From: Mesostigma viride
Lineage: Eukaryota > Streptophyta > Mesostigmatophyceae > Mesostigmatales > Mesostigmataceae
Assembly: GCA_009746045.1 (NCBI GenBank)
Contig: RPFO01000137.1
Coordinates: 1 to 30,000, forward strand
Reading direction: 5' to 3'
DNA: 30,000 bases
Part shown: piece after piece, positions 16,800 through 27,300 of the stretch
How positions within the stretch are numbered: position 1 is the stretch's first letter
Layout: each line of letters starts with the position of its first letter
Notes under the pieces: model-generated
The model's database searches: none
Told to the model about the DNA's origin: nothing
What the model saw: the letters and a program-made list of their open reading frames with translations, nothing else
Program-made: the position numbers and the translations under genes

Positions 16800-18509
16800 A
16801 CCGTCTTGACTGGGACCACGAGAACGGACTGAGTTGACCTATCTTTGCAAACACGCTAGTATCAAGCCCAATAACATTTTCTGGCCCACCCTTGTATCCA
16901 AGCATGCTTTTATATCAAGTTTTGATGGGGTCATGTTGTTGGTCACATTTCCATGCTCCAAGGGTGCTATAAATAGCATGCCCCCCAAGGGGGTACCAAA
17001 AAAAAAGGGTATGAGACCTATACCATGCAATATAAACCATTTATACAAATCAGTTGGGCTTGGCCCTTCAAAGGTAGTTTGCTATACTCACAGGCATGGC
17101 ATAGATGCACTCACATCATGAAATGGCAGAGAGCTGCCTACCACAGCTAGCAAAATGCCCAAAATAACTCAGTCCGTTATAACGGCCCCAGTTTTTAGGG
17201 TGTGTTTCGCTAGCACTACCGTATAGTTTCTTTGTGGCAACCTGGCCAACATCATCATAAACAACCACAAATGCATCCAAATGCACAGCCCCAGCATACA
17301 GAGCTACTGCCATTCTATGCATTGGGTATAAAGCTTGTGCAATCAACCATACGCACACGGACGGTCGCAAGGAGGAGGCATAGCAAGGTGGAGATTACTA
17401 GTGCAGCAAAGGTTTAAAAAAGCACCCCTAAAGTGTTGTCAATGATGAGAAAAACAAATGGTTTAAGCTGGACATGCTGCCATGCCAGCAGGGTCATGTT
17501 TCTAGCTTGCAAGGAGCACACAACAAGAAGCTAGCAAGACATGAAGTGGTGCAGAAAGCTTGCCATGGAAACACTACTTTCGACCTGCATGAGCGAGGGA
17601 TAATCACCTTGGTATTACATATATCTTATCCATGAACGACCCCGACCGTGTTCTCACCACCATGAGGCTAATATTGGCTGAACGGAAGTGAATATGGGCT
17701 AAAATCTGCCCGACATTGGCGTACACCAACCAATTGACAAGCCTGTGCAAAGAAGCAGCAAACCACAAAAAAACGATTACAAACCTTCTAGTACAAGCCT
17801 ACGAACAAGTGACAAACGTTAAACTATATATACTGGGTTCTTACAAGACGCCAGCGCTCAAATACGTACCAGCTGGAGACCGGACGTTACCTTGCTTGCG
17901 GGAGCCAGCACCCCCACATTGTAGATGTATCCACCGCGGCTTTTTTCAACACGCCACTAACCACAAATGCTAAAAACAATTTATATATTGCATCAGTGCG
18001 CAAACAAATGGACTTTCGCTGCGATTAATGACGTAGCCCTGGCATGCTCATCGCCTGGCCGCCCTAACGAGCTGCCGCAAGGAAAAATTGCTCCGAAGCC
18101 TACATTCGCATTTCTATCTGTTCCGCAGCTAGGTACGCAGCATGTTTATGACATAAATAATATTTCCACAAAATTTCAGCGCAATCTTATCATCCGTGCT
18201 CCTGCCCCAATCATCTTTTGCTTCGCCATAGCCGGAATATTGCATGCACGACAAAATTATTTTTATGCACGTCGTCTTCGTTCGACCATGGTACCCCCCT
18301 GGACTTGCAAGCGCGTAGCACCCTGGCCAAGTGTCCGATGGACGGTCTGAGAAGTGCTGCGGATAGGCCACGTGGCCAGCTTTCAGGATCCGTCGAGTTG
18401 ACCGTTAAATTCAAAGTGGCGCGGCGCCCAGTTCTGCCACAAACTCGGTTCGTTTAAATGGTCCCAGTTCGACTGGGACCATTATAACGGACCCGTGACG
18501 ATTTAAGGG
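16793..18509. mobile_element. piggyBac-like non-autonomous TTAA element, 1.7 kb
   Basis: The ends are CCCTTAAACCGTC (16793-16805) and the inverted GACGATTTAAGGG (18497-18509), matching at 12 of 13 positions, starting CCC and flanked by TTAA on both sides, as in the piggyBac superfamily. Subterminal ACTGGGACCA motifs lie at both ends. At the right they form the palindrome GGTCCCAGT-tcg-ACTGGGACC (18463-18483). A nested inverted relation (ACGGACTGAGTT near 16825 versus AACTCAGTCCGT near 17168) suggests a smaller element of about 400 bp was its precursor or inserted into it. Short ORFs inside (e.g. 17967-18350) show no transposase features. A TATAAATAG box lies near 16969. Confidence 0.65.
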
Positions 18510-18513
18510 TTAA

Positions 18514-19282
18514 GTGGCAAAGAAATATGAAAGAATGTTGATGGCAACCCCAGAGGTATGGGTGGCCTCCTTTAACGGTTGATGGCAGCGCGTGCTTTGA
18601 TGAGTCCATCCAACCCATTGCATGCATGCACGCAATTTCTCTTACGCATCAACAAAGCATCTACCCTGACGCATGTGTAGGACATGATGCCTGTACATGA
18701 AAACTATTCATCATGGTTTGTGGAGCGGGTGTGATGCCATGAGAGCAGGGAGAGAGTCAATTGCTGGGCTAGGTCTGCTACCTGTGCTGCGGCCATATGG
18801 CGGCCTAGTGCACATGATGCCTTCCATGCCAGCACCCAAGGTGACACCATGACTGATGAGCCGTCGGAGGGCGTCATCATGGACGCCAACGTTCATGCAG
18901 TTCAGGCTGTGCGTGCTGGCGAAGGGCACGGGTAAATGAGCCAATGAAGAAACCCAAAACCTGCCCTTCAGATAGGTATGTGCAACTTGGTTTCTCATTT
19001 CTTGTGGCCTACCAGCAACTCCTGATTTTCCTATGATGCATGTTGGCAGAATTTTGGCGACATTACGGCAGTGTGCATGGCCATACATCCACAATGCCAG
19101 CGGTGCAAGGGTTCAATTGCCAAGAGAACCACACACACATGCACATGCTCAACGCCTCTTACTCCAAGGCCACTGCCACTCACCCAGAAAGACAGGCACA
19201 CATACGAACCATTGCTGAGATGCAAGCCAGACTTCGGGTCCTTACGGCAATGAGAGATGGGATGAGGCACGACCTAGTTTGA
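18514..19282 (+). pseudogene. Repeat A protein remnant downstream of the TTAA element
   Basis: Protein-like reading in shifting plus-strand frames: VAKKYERMLMATPEVWVASF, DGSACFDESIQPIACMHAIS, then ASTQGDTMTDEPSEGVIMDA ending in a stop near 18937. The last piece is HMHMLNASYSKATATHPERQ and EMQARLRVLTAMRDGMRHDLV to the stop at 19282 (ORF from 19040). Together with 16432-16799 this looks like one long coding region broken by stops, indels and the TTAA element. The family is unknown. Minus-strand ORFs here are judged shadows. Confidence 0.3.
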
Positions 19283-21430
19283 CAGTTAAGCTGAGGAAGT
19301 GCAGTACGTAGTTGGGAGACAGTCAAGGATGGCTGGGAGAAGCATGGCACAAGGTACAAGGATGACTGCAGTTGGCAAGCGCAAGTGCAAGGGCAAGGGC
19401 AAGAGCAAGAGCAAGACCACAATGAGAAAGGGCTATGGAGAGTTGGCCTCATGCAGCATGTGTTAATGTGGACTGTGGTACGCCTGTGGCCAGGCAGCTG
19501 ACTGATATTGTGCAGTGGTCACTTCATGCTAGGTATGCCGTATGATAGTGGCCAAGTTTATTTAGTTGCTTAGGGCAAACCTTTAGGCAGCAACAGGGGG
19601 CGGGGCTTGATTTGTCAGTGGCTACTCAATGCCACCATGCTGGCTGAGAAGTTGGACGTCCAACATGGAAGCTGCGTGGCCAGCAAGGCAGGCCCAGGCT
19701 GAGAGTCTAGGCAGGAGCATGAGGTATGCAAGTTGAGGAATGGTGGATGAGGTGTGACAAGGTCAGGCAGGCAGGCCTTGTCAAGGGATATACCACTACT
19801 TACACTTAACGACTCCACAACAAAGGTGCGCAAACGCATCGTCGCCATGCCGCCTGCCGAGTGACTTTCAACCCTCACGGCTGGTACGTGATGATTGCTG
19901 CATATCCAGGTTGGGTTTAGGTCTACTTTGCATGCTGTGGGTGTAGAATATACCTTCTAGCCCCTGTGACAGCTGCGAGTGGTATTTTCAGCAAGCCCCT
20001 CAATAGGAATCGCCTCAGCGTGGCCACTTGGGCATATAGCCAGCTGGGTCCAGCCAATGTTTAGATGAACAAAATTTTATTTGTATGTCACAAAAGTCGT
20101 ATTACATAATGGATGAAAGGATTTTATAGTTAGCAAGCCATATAAATGGGAGTTTGCCATATTTCACTTAGGAGGTTTGCTCAATCAGGCATGAGCGTCT
20201 TAGAACCGAAACTGACATGTATTGCATGTATTACTCAACCAAATGACACCTGATTGACCTGGATTTTTTTGCATTGTCTCAACTAGCGATTTAAAGCCTG
20301 CCTGCAAAGTTCCACCCTCAACTGAGCACACCTTGTATGAAAACTGCAATGAGTTGTGGTGAAAATGGCAAAAATCGCGCACTTTTGGTAACATTTGCTT
20401 ACAAACTGCCATCAAATGACACCTGGTTGACCTGGATTTTTGTGCATTGGCTAAATTAGCGATTTTAAGTCTGCCTGCAAATTTCCAGCCTCAATTGTTC
20501 ACACCTTTTATATGAAAACTGCAATGAACTGTGGGGAAAAAGGCGAAAATCGCGCACTTTTGGTAACATTTGCTTACAAACTGCCATCAAATGACACCTG
20601 GTTGACCTGGATTTTTGTGCATTGGCTAAATTAGCGATTTTAAGTCTGCCTGCAAATTTCCAGCCTCAATTGTTCACACCTTTTATATGAAAACTGCAAT
20701 GAACTGTGGGGAAAAAGGCGAAAATCGTGCACTTTTGGTAACATTTGCTGACAAACTGCCATCAAATGACACCTGATTGACCTAGCTGGATTTTTGTGCA
20801 TTGGCTAAACTAGCAATTTCAAGCCTGCCTGCAAATTTCCAGCCTCAATTGTTCACACCTTTTATGAAAACTGCAATGAATTGTGGTGAAAAAGGTGAAA
20901 AACGTGCGTTTTTGCTAGCATTTGTCACCAAAATGTCACCAAACGAAGTGTTAAGGACCTGAATTTTTTCACAATGTCTAAAATAATGTTGTTTAGCATG
21001 CATGCAGAGATCCAGCCTCAACTGGGCACATCTTGTATGGAAACTGCAACATTAATTGATGAAAAACGTGAAAAACGCGCGTTTTTGCTAGCATTTGGTG
21101 GCAGTTTGTCACTGAATGGGGTCAGATGACCATGGGACCTGGTGCACAGTTGGTAGTCATGAGCAACAGTCTCCTTGCAAGCAGCCAGGCCAGGAGCTCT
21201 TTATTTGCATATTATACGGGATTTGTTTATTATAAAACCTGAAATTTTGATAAAAATAGATGTGCCAAAAATAGACCAACCGAGGTCAGAAAAATCTGGA
21301 AAGTTCAATTCCTTCTATTGGTGTCCCAAACATGCTGCCTGCACATATCTAGCATGTTTGGACTTAATCTGTTCCATGTAGGGCTTATAAGGTAGGTTTT
21401 TGGCACTTTCATACCGTTGTGTATACTGGA
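19283..21430 (+). repeat. Dispersed repeat A, copy 2, segment 3
   Basis: From about 19755 this is collinear with 4724-6012 of copy 1. It includes a short GCAAGG-rich stretch (19380-19410), the satellite array 20250-20990, and the terminal part with a 68-codon open frame (21175-21381) whose reading parallels copy 1 (KSGK..SFYWCP.HA). It ends in the target duplication TGTATACTGGA (21420-21430) of LINE C. Confidence 0.75.
20250..20990. repeat. About 175-bp tandem repeat, four to five copies
   Basis: TGGATTTTTGTGCATTGG and related phrases recur about every 175 bp. Two adjacent units (from 20406 and from 20581) read as nearly identical, so recent unit duplication has occurred in this copy. Homologous to the 173-bp units at 5208-5700. 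Confidence 0.88.
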
Positions 21431-23103
21431 CCTTTCCTCCGGGGTGTTTGCAACCGGATTCTACGAGATGGCCTCCCCCCGCCGACGTATTGGAAGACCG
21501 CTGTCCGGGTCATGCTGTACAAGGGCAAGGGGTCTGCCGCGGATACCGGCAACTACCGCGGCGTATGCCTCCAAAGCTGCGTGCTGAAAGTCTTCATGCG
21601 CGTCTCCTGCTGAACCGCATGCGCGCCAGCCTCGATCCCCACCTAGGTGAGTCCCAGATGGGCTTCCGTGTTGGTCGCAATTGTGTTATGGTCACTATTA
21701 CCGCGCGCCGCCTGATCGAGGAAGTGGGCCGCCTGGCCCCCGGCCTCTTGCCATTGCTATTGATCTTCGTGGATTACACCAAGGCATTCGATACGGTTAT
21801 ATGGGACGCCCTGTGCATGGGTGGTCCTTCACCTGTTCCGTGTCCCATCGTACATCGTTGAGATCATCCGCCAGTTCTATGAAGGGTCCCAAGCCCAGGT
21901 CCGTACCGCCGACGGCGTCACTCCGGCGTTTCCCCTGCACACCGGGGTGTGGCAGGGCTGTGTGCTCTCCCCATATCTATTCATCATTATGGTGGACTAT
22001 ATTATGCGGCGTGCACAAGCCCGCTTCGCCCGGGTGGAGGGGCGCCCGCCGGGGATCGAGGTCACGGAGTACGCCAGCTACGGCGGGGTTGACCCACCCT
22101 ACCGCCTGAGCGATCTGATCTACGCTGATGACACGACACTCGTGGAAACCCCAGAGTCAGCCCAACTGTGGCTAGACAGCTTATCACTGGAAGCGCGGGC
22201 GGTGGGGCTTATGATCAGCAAGAAAACGGAGGTCATGGCCATCGGCTTCCCTGCTGGGATAGCCCCACCCACCCTCCTCTTGCTAGACGGCAGCCCCGTC
22301 CCCCCGGCGACTCGCTTCAAGCTCCTTGGCAGCTGGCTTCCCTCCACGGCCGACGACATCAACACCCGCATTGGCCAGGCCTGGGCGGCCCTCCGCCGCC
22401 TCGACAGGTTCTGGACCTGTCGCTACCTGAGTGAGCGACGCAAGCGCATTCTGTTCAAGGCCCTTGTCCTCAGCATCCTCCTTTATGGCTGCGAGGCGTG
22501 GACCCTGGACCAGGCGCTGAGCCAGCAGCTTGACGGCACCGTCACTCGAATGCTCCGTCATATCCTCGGCGTCCGCTACCAAGAACGCCGCACCCGGGCC
22601 GAGCTCTACTGCGAGCTCCCTCTTGTCACCCATACCATCCGACACCGCCGCCTCCTCTTTGCGGCCATCTTGCCCGCACAGACCAGGTGAATACCGATGT
22701 GGGCCCTGCCGGGGGGCTTAAGACGGGCCAACCAGGTAGACACCTCCTCCTATGGCAGGGTCCCCTTGTCCCATCGCAACCCACTGGCAAACTTGCGCGC
22801 GCCGGGCAGCGGCGCGGCGCGACCCGGACCTATGTGACACAACTGCTTGAAGATGCAGGGCTTCTGGGACTATCCGTACTCCGCGCCCGCATGATTGACA
22901 AGGAGAAATGGGCTGCCATCTGCGATAAGCACCTCCCCGAGGGGTATGCTCCTGTTTTCTCCCCACGGGCCCCGCGGCCCGTTGCTAGCCAGGGTAGAAG
23001 TCCGCAGGTGGAGGTTATTGGTCCTGAGGATAGCCGCTACACTACCGCCTCGTCTGCCATTACAGTAGAGGACAGCTCGGATGAGGATTACATCCCCATC
23101 TAG
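21431..23103 (+). pseudogene. LINE C reverse transcriptase, RTE-like
   Basis: Palm motifs in order: YWKTAVRVMLYKGKG and NYRGVCLQS (near 21490-21570); motif A FVDYTKAFDTV (near 21766); motif B GVWQGCVLSPYLF, where R of the usual GVRQGC is W; motif C YADDTTL (near 22122) with both catalytic Asp present; and motif E LLGSWL. Then ILLYGCEAWTLD and a C-terminal region with RRGATRTYVTQLLEDAGL and DKEKWAAICDKHLPEG, as at the end of RTE-type proteins, closing with an acidic tail EDSSDEDYIPI. Frameshifts near 21595, 21815 and 22680 break it. The family's N-terminal endonuclease is lost by 5' truncation. Confidence 0.9.
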
Positions 23104-23241
23104 TGCTTAACGGTTGGGGGATGATGCAGACGATATTTGTCTAAACTTTTGTGTAATTATTTTTCTAATGAGATTAGCAAAGTACTCCGTGGCATGCCTT
23201 TGCGCATGACACGCAAGTACTTACTTACTTACTTACTTACT
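21431..23241 (+). mobile_element. LINE C, 5'-truncated, with TTAC-repeat tail
   Basis: Flanked by an 11-bp target duplication TGTATACTGGA (21420-21430 and 23242-23252). It starts inside the reverse transcriptase region, ends with a 3' UTR (23104-23215), and terminates in ACTTACTTAC microsatellite repeats (23216-23241), a typical LINE tail. It is inserted at the right end of repeat A copy 2. Unlike LINE A and LINE B it shows no CCHC/RLE domain after the RT, so it belongs to a different, RTE-like group. Confidence 0.92.
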
Positions 23242-23252
23242 TGTATACTGGA

Positions 23253-24273
23253 GGGGGATGGTCATCCACGTCGACCTCAAGCCCTGGCAGGCGCCCCCTG
23301 CAACCCCAGCAACACCAGTCTAGGGAATAATGGCAGTAGTGTAGATTAGTCAGGCTCAGCTTAGCACGTGGCCCACGCCTATGCGCATGATGGGCCTCCC
23401 CACGGATGATGCATTAAGAATTTAGCCAAGCTTTGCCAATGCAGAGAGCTACACTCTGCTGAGACGCCATGCCCTAGTCGTTGTTTAGCCTGTATGCCCT
23501 ACTGCTTGTATCCATTGGTAATGCTGCTCTGGCAGCCATGCTTAGAATGTTTGCCTCGCTGTGCCAACATACCTAGTCACGTGCACCGCTAACGCACGGT
23601 ACACAACCAGCCACAGCCCTAGTCCTAGTACAGCCATGCTACGTCCTGGCTATGATCAGATTACTCGCCCACGCTCCTTGTTATGCCATGCTCACATGGG
23701 CGGTCTTATTGCACCCACAGTTTGCCGGATCGTTAGCGTGTCCGTTTAGCTAGCGTGCCCGCATGCAGCTGTGGCATGCCTTAGGCATGAAGGAGACTGG
23801 GGGTCTCTGCCCTTTCTCCTGTTGTGCACACTCAGGGATTAAAAACACTTTGGTGCTCCGTGACTCCCCAACGGGAGCACGAGTTTACTTGATTAATTAA
23901 TTAATTAGTTGTTTAGCCATGATCATCTTCCACCCTATGTCCGAACCTTAGCTACTGGAATACATAGTGGTGCACGTGCACCTTGTGCACCTAGAGCAAG
24001 TGTAGTTTACACCCTACCCTTGCAGGAAGTAGCCCAGAATGTATTAAAAGCCATATGCCCCTTCTCAGGGATGTGCTCTACATGTACTCCCGACGGAGAT
24101 ATGTTCCAATTTTTAATTTAATTTAATTTTAATTCTCCAAAGGAAAGCATGCAATAAATTTATGACCAGCAGAACTATTAGGCACCACTAAACAAGTTAC
24201 ATGGTAGGCGGTTGGCATGACTTCTGAATGGGATAGAAGAAGCAGCAGCATAGTGCTGACTTGCACACAACCC
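23253..24273. other. Intergenic, no gene seen
   Basis: About 1 kb between LINE C and the end of the centrin gene. It holds an inverted dispersed repeat copy (23973-24094) flanked on the left by ACTCCCCAACGGGAGCAC and on the right by ACTCCCGACGGAG, which may be its diverged terminal repeats, and an ATTAATTAATTAATT stretch near 23893. No coding region is supported. The 3' UTR of the centrin gene should occupy the right-hand end; a TGTAA pentamer on the minus strand near 24195 could be a chlorophyte-style polyadenylation signal. Confidence 0.5.
23973..24094 (-). repeat. Dispersed repeat C, copy 2
   Basis: Reverse-complement partner of 13361-13473, sharing GCCATATGCCCCTTCTCAGG. Confidence 0.7.
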
Positions 24274-24374
24274 TCACCCTCGTGTGCTCCTCTGCATGGG
24301 AGGCGTCTCGCCCTCTTGTCCCGATGACAAGTCATCGTTGTATTTCATGATGCGTTTGAACTCCATCTGATTGA
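24274..24374 (-). CDS. Centrin exon 6
   Basis: Residues 148-180 and stop (24274-24276). Acceptor TATGCAG; NQMEFKRIMKYND finishes EF4 and its helix. It is followed by a polar tail (DLSSGQEGETPPMQRSTRG) longer than in typical centrins, which usually end soon after the last helix. Confidence 0.93.
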
Positions 24375-27300
24375 CTGCATACCAGCAACAGGGGGCGTTG
24401 AAGGAGTCGCATGAGGCACAAAGGTAATCATTCGATACCATGGTATGATATGGCAAAGGTAACCATTCGATACCATGGTATGATATGACAAAGGTAATCA
24501 TTCGATACCATGGTATGATATGACAGAGGTAACCATTCGATACCATGGTATGATATGACAAAGGTAATCATTCGATACCATGGTATGATATAACAAAGGT
24601 AACCATTCGATACCATGGTATGATATGACAGTTGGCTTCGTGAGTGATCACAAGCGCAAGGCAACCACCTTCATCCTTTACACTGCGTTGATCACCCTGG
24701 TGCATCTTCAAAAATTAAAGAGCAATTGCTTGAGGCTTTTGGCCATTCTAATGGGAGGGAATCTTCCCAGTTACATATAGTCATCGCTTTCATGGCAGGT
24801 CGCATTCCCATTGTAAATGGCATTTAAGTCACAGGTAGAGAATGGAGGCCATAAATTACAGCGAAGTTCCCTTCGATGTGGGGTGGCCACACCATTACGC
24901 TGCTTACCTCGACCTAGTAAAGCACCCACACATTTATAGCGGCCTTGCTTCAACAGACAGAGGTCTAGTAAACAGAACCACGGCCAGCACACTGCCAGAC
25001 TGCTTGTTTGAAGTAAGGCCTTCCAGCAAGTGCCTGCTTTCCAAGCTTTAGGCGAAAGCTATTCCTGGTCAGAGTGCTTATGATGTTCAGCCTACGCGAT
25101 ACCATTTTCTTGGCACATCGTGACATGTGAAAGCGCAGCAGCCTCAATCGAGATCAGGACACAATTAAGACCATGACCACTGGTAGAAACAAAGCTACAC
25201 GCGAAGTGACAGGGTATAGCTTGTCGCAGCAGAAATAGCAGGCGGCCTGCCACAGCTGCAATAATAGACAGGCCTGATGAGTCTAGTAATACGCAGTGGA
25301 ATGGGCAAAATCGATGAGCAAGCAGATTCCCTTCTGCCTCTGCTCTCCACGCACACACCCTAGTAAATGGGCTGTAATGAATTTGTTTGTAGACATGACA
25401 GACAGGGAGCCAGAAATGCGCCCTAGTCCCTACTTACTTTGTCCATCGCCATCCACATCGACTGCAGCCCGTCACAACAGAGGTCGCACGCAGATGCAGC
25501 AGTGGACCAGCACACCGCCATGTGCCAGGGGCGCCGTGGCGGGGAAGCAGCATGCATACGATCAGTTTACAAGAGCCATATTATTGAGCACAGCAGGGTC
25601 ATTCTCTTATAAAAAGGATCCCACCAGCAAGTTTGCCTTCAGCCTTGCCTACCTAGCTTTGCCAGTGGTTTTGCTTATCTCCCCTGCACAGGGCTACTTG
25701 AAAAGTTACTTACTCTACCCTGAGCTGTCCAGCAGCCGAAACCGCAGGGCCGCAAATAATTCCTGGGCTACCGGCCGGGACAGGCAAGCTTTGACAAGCA
25801 TGGCGAGTGCGCTTGGAAGATTTCACATCCAACCCCTGTGGCGACCTTGTGAAGCTATTTGCTATGTAACAGGTACGCTAGCTTGATAGCACCCAAACCC
25901 TGTGGCTGCCTTGTGAAGCTATATGCTATGTAACTGGTACGCTAGCTTGATAGCACCCAACCCCTGTGGCTGCCTTGTGAAGCTATATGCTATGTAACTG
26001 GTACGCTAGCTTGATAGCACCCAACCCCTGTGGCTACCTTGTGAAGCTATATGCTACGTAACTGGTACACTAGCTTGATAGCACCCAACCCCTGTAACAC
26101 CTTGTGAAGCTATATGCTACGTAACTGGTACGCTAGCTTGATAGCACCCAACCCCTGTGGCTACCTTGTGAAGCTATATGCTACATAACTGGTACACTAG
26201 CTTGATAGCACCCAACCCCTGTAACACCTTGTGAAGCTATATGCTATGTAACTGGTATGCTAGCTTGATAGCATCCAATCCCTGTGGCTACCTTGTGAAG
26301 CTATATGCTATGTAACTGGTACGCTAGCTTGATAGCACCCAACCCCTGTGGCTACCTTGTGAAGCTATATGCTATGTAACTGGTACGCTAGCTTGATAGC
26401 ATCCAACCCCTGTGGCTACCTTGTGAAGCTATATGCTATGTAACTGGTACGCTAGCTTGATAGCACCCAACCCCTGTGGCTACCTTGTGAAGCTATATGC
26501 TACGTAACTGGTACACTAGCTTGATAGCACCCAACCCCTGTAACACCTTGTGAAGCTATATGCTATGTGACTGGTACACTAGCTTGATAGCATGCACCCA
26601 AAGAATGGAATCTAATCAACTTGACAACAGGTGGTTCCTGTCAGAAGCTACCCCGCATGACATCTCCCGCGGTAAAGAAACCTTGGCAGAGACAAGCATC
26701 ACTCACATTCTGTGATGAGCGCCTGCAGGGTGTCATCATCCGCCTCCTCCCCTATCTGGCGTGTGACAGCGCGCAGGTCCGCCAGCTGTCCATTTGTCAG
26801 ACAGGGCCAATTATTGAACGAGTGTTGGAGGAAGACAGAACGTGCATGACGGGTCGTGTCGCTTCGCAGGCGGAGCAATCGGCCACCAACTCCAAGCATG
26901 CATCAAAGAATGTGAATCAAATAAGTGTTCATCAAAGAAGTGTTCATCAAATAATGTTTATCAAAGTGTTAATCAAAGTGTTTATCAAAGACTGTTCCCG
27001 GAGAGTGTTCATCAAAGAAGTGCTCATCACAGATATGTGGCTTGGTAGTTGGTGCTGCATCACTACTACTGCCGCATGGTGTCATCATGCCGCCATGGAA
27101 GACACCTCTGTCCAAGAAGACATGCCAACCATCTTGCGATACCATGCGCAACCATGGCGATAAAACTCACCACCAGACGAAGTTTTCATCCTAGTCAAAG
27201 ACATCCGTGATGTTCTATGTCCCCTCTGTGGGGTGTTAGCCAGATTGGTGATAGTAGTAGATAGTTAGCGGCCAAACACCGTCGCATAATGCGCAGCGGA

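Noticed and set aside
17716-18350. ORFs inside the TTAA element as a transposase
   Set aside because: They are short, lack a DDD-type catalytic pattern or the Cys-rich C-terminus of piggyBac transposases, and are not similar to anything I recognise.
18850-18890. Hammerhead ribozyme suggested by CTGATGAG (also at 25273)
   Set aside because: Neither site has the required GAAA strand after stem II or a plausible cleavage triplet pairing.
25296-25886. 196-codon plus-strand ORF with a hydrophobic stretch
   Set aside because: It overlaps centrin exon 5 on the opposite strand and runs into the 64-bp satellite. No family was recognised, and the minus-strand gene model is complete without it.
24423-26594. 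CRISPR array
   Set aside because: The repeats are contiguous tandem units without unique spacers, and the region is intronic in a eukaryotic gene.
26621-27163. 180-codon plus-strand ORF
   Set aside because: Antisense to centrin exon 4, and much of it is the degenerate ATCAAAG repeat of intron 3.
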